This document shows, one piece after another, positions 13,619-14,705 of a stretch of DNA of 14,705 nucleotides. The first letter of the stretch is position 1; each line of letters starts with the position of its first letter. Below the pieces are notes generated by a model. That model was not told the DNA's origin and searched no databases. It was given only the letters and a program-made list of their open reading frames with translations. A program made the position numbers and the translations under genes. Location: NCBI GenBank assembly GCA_050259035.1, contig JBLMZW010000173.1, positions 1 through 14,705 of the forward strand, read 5' to 3'. Source of the stretch: JBLMZW01 sp050259035. Its GTDB lineage: Bacteria; Bacillota; Syntrophomonadia; Syntrophomonadales; DTU052.

Positions 13619-14128
13619 ATGAATATAAGAGAAGCCACAATAAATGATGCCTCTTCAATCGCCAAAGTAACTGTTGATACGTGGAGAACTGCCTACCATA
13701 ATATTATTGATAGTGACTACCTGAATAATCTATCTTATGAGGAACGAGAAAAAGGTTGGAGGGAATTCCCTTTTAATAGTTCTTTTATTTATGTGGCTGA
13801 GGATGATAATCAAAGCATTATCGGGTTTGCTGCCGCCGGTCCAGAAAGAACATCAAACCCAATATATGAAGGTGAACTCTATGCTTTTTACATATACGAT
13901 GAACACCAGAGAAAAGGTATCGGAAGTGCTCTGTTTCGTTCAGTAGTCCAGAGGTTTGTGCACTCAGGCATTAATTCCCTATTGCTTTGGGTTCTGACTG
14001 ACAGCCCCTATCGCCGGTTTTACGAACGTTGGGGCGGTCAACCAATCGAAACCAAACCGTTTGAATTTGATGGACTGACCAAACAAATAACTGCCTACGG
14101 ATGGCCAGACTTAGGGACTATACTATAA
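13619..14128 (+). CDS. GNAT-family N-acetyltransferase
   Basis: A 169-residue single-domain acetyltransferase. It opens with MNIREATINDASSIAKVTVD, the usual first strand and helix, followed by TWRTAYHNIIDSDYL, common in the subgroup that acts on small molecules or proteins. Motif A is YIYDEHQRKGIGSALF (91-106, QRKGIG at 97-102), the CoA pyrophosphate loop. SPYRRFYERWGGQP (129-142) is the C-terminal motif with the conserved FYxRxGG-type stretch. The upstream Shine-Dalgarno AAAGG is 11 nt away, so the ribosome site is weaker than for neighbouring genes. It is not closely similar to the other GNAT gene at 12994, so the pair does not look like a recent duplication. The substrate is unknown. Confidence 0.9.
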   Translation: MNIREATINDASSIAKVTVDTWRTAYHNIIDSDYLNNLSYEEREKGWREFPFNSSFIYVAEDDNQSIIGFAAAGPERTSNPIYEGELYAFYIYDEHQRKGIGSALFRSVVQRFVHSGINSLLLWVLTDSPYRRFYERWGGQPIETKPFEFDGLTKQITAYGWPDLGTIL

Positions 14129-14211
14129 TTCTTCCGGCAGGAGCGAGTATTGCATTATTAAAGCCTATAAGTTTCAAGAAAGTCTATCCTATCTAAACCG
14201 AGGTAAGCCAA

Positions 14212-14705
14212 ATGTTACTTATTAGATGCGAAAATCCTTTGGAACTTGTGCCCTTTCTTCGGCGGGATTATGCCAACAACCTGTATTTCTTTACTTATCT
14301 GAACGAGATGGCCAGAAATCCCAATATTGAATTTTTAACCGCAGGGAACGCGGATGAAATTAAACTCGCGCTTCTTGTAACCCCGATCCATTGTTGCGTA
14401 TCCACGGCAAACAGCAAATACCTGGGTGACATCGCTGAGCGATTGCCCCCGATTAATAGTATTCATGTTGTAGGCCGAAAAGATTTAGTTGGACATTTGT
14501 TAGAAAAAACGGCGGGACCGGAACGTGAGGTGCATGACTATTCCTTGTGTGAGTTCACTCCGACAACTGTGTCAGCCGGTCTTATGACCAGCCAAAGGGC
14601 AGCAGAGTCTGACCTGTATGATCTGGTAGAGTTCTATGATCAGAACGATATGCTGCTAAATGCTTCATCGCGATTGCCCGGGATTCTATCCTGGGGAAAA
14701 ATCTG
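14212..14705 (+). CDS. N-terminal part of a protein, possibly GNAT-related, cut by window edge
   Basis: An open frame of 164 codons runs off the window. The ATG at 14212 follows GAGGT with about 8-nt spacing. The start is MLLIRCENPLELVPFLRRDY, then a mixed alpha/beta region (SIHVVGRKDLVGHLLEK) and the linker-like SDLYDLVEFYDQNDMLLNAS near the visible end. An N-terminal region of this kind, ahead of a C-terminal GNAT domain, occurs in two-part acetyltransferases, and two GNAT genes precede it. No CoA-binding motif is visible in the part shown, so the family is a guess. It begins 83 bp after the second GNAT gene and may be transcribed with it. Confidence 0.6.
   Translation, partial: MLLIRCENPLELVPFLRRDYANNLYFFTYLNEMARNPNIEFLTAGNADEIKLALLVTPIHCCVSTANSKYLGDIAERLPPINSIHVVGRKDLVGHLLEKTAGPEREVHDYSLCEFTPTTVSAGLMTSQRAAESDLYDLVEFYDQNDMLLNASSRLPGILSWGKI

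Overview
The window looks like chromosomal DNA of a Firmicute, most likely a clostridial lineage. The reasons are a PyrR-regulated pyrimidine operon with B. subtilis-style attenuators, strong AGGAGG-type ribosome binding sites, several GTG starts, sigma-A-like promoters and intrinsic terminators. Species cannot be read from it.

Layout. (1) Positions 1-6800, minus strand: the de novo UMP operon pyrR-pyrB-pyrC-carA-carB, with carB cut by the window edge. A promoter (6768-6796) is followed by a first PyrR attenuator ahead of pyrR, and a second lies between pyrR and pyrB. In both, the PyrR-binding hairpin, antiterminator and terminator can be drawn base by base. A REP-like hairpin sits just upstream of the promoter. 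(2) 7038-7729, minus strand: a hepT-mntA type toxin-antitoxin pair (HEPN plus minimal nucleotidyltransferase) with a 4-nt overlap. The antitoxin has Asn where a third metal-binding Asp is expected. (3) 7730-8225: a gene-poor stretch holding copy 1 of a structured repeat. (4) 8226-8690, plus strand: an unrecognised four-helix membrane protein. (5) 8784-10538, minus strand: an ABC-F ATPase, preceded by a leader of about 335 nt with its own promoter, a seven-codon upstream ORF with a strong ribosome binding site, an intrinsic terminator, copy 2 of the structured repeat, and a hairpin around the start codon. This looks like ribosome-mediated attenuation of an antibiotic-resistance ABC-F gene. (6) 11044-11334, minus strand: a small helical, phasin-like protein. 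(7) 11540-12881, plus strand: a MerR-family regulator with a GyrI-like effector domain, behind a promoter with the 19-bp spacer typical of MerR targets, and a five-helix membrane protein in the same apparent operon. (8) 12994-14705, plus strand: two GNAT acetyltransferases and the start of a third gene that may also be GNAT-like.

The first half is housekeeping metabolism with known regulation. The second half is accessory: a toxin-antitoxin pair, translation protection, a drug-sensor-like regulator and acetyltransferases. The two most notable signals are the ABC-F leader and the two-copy structured repeat (about 79% identical, with compensatory base changes).
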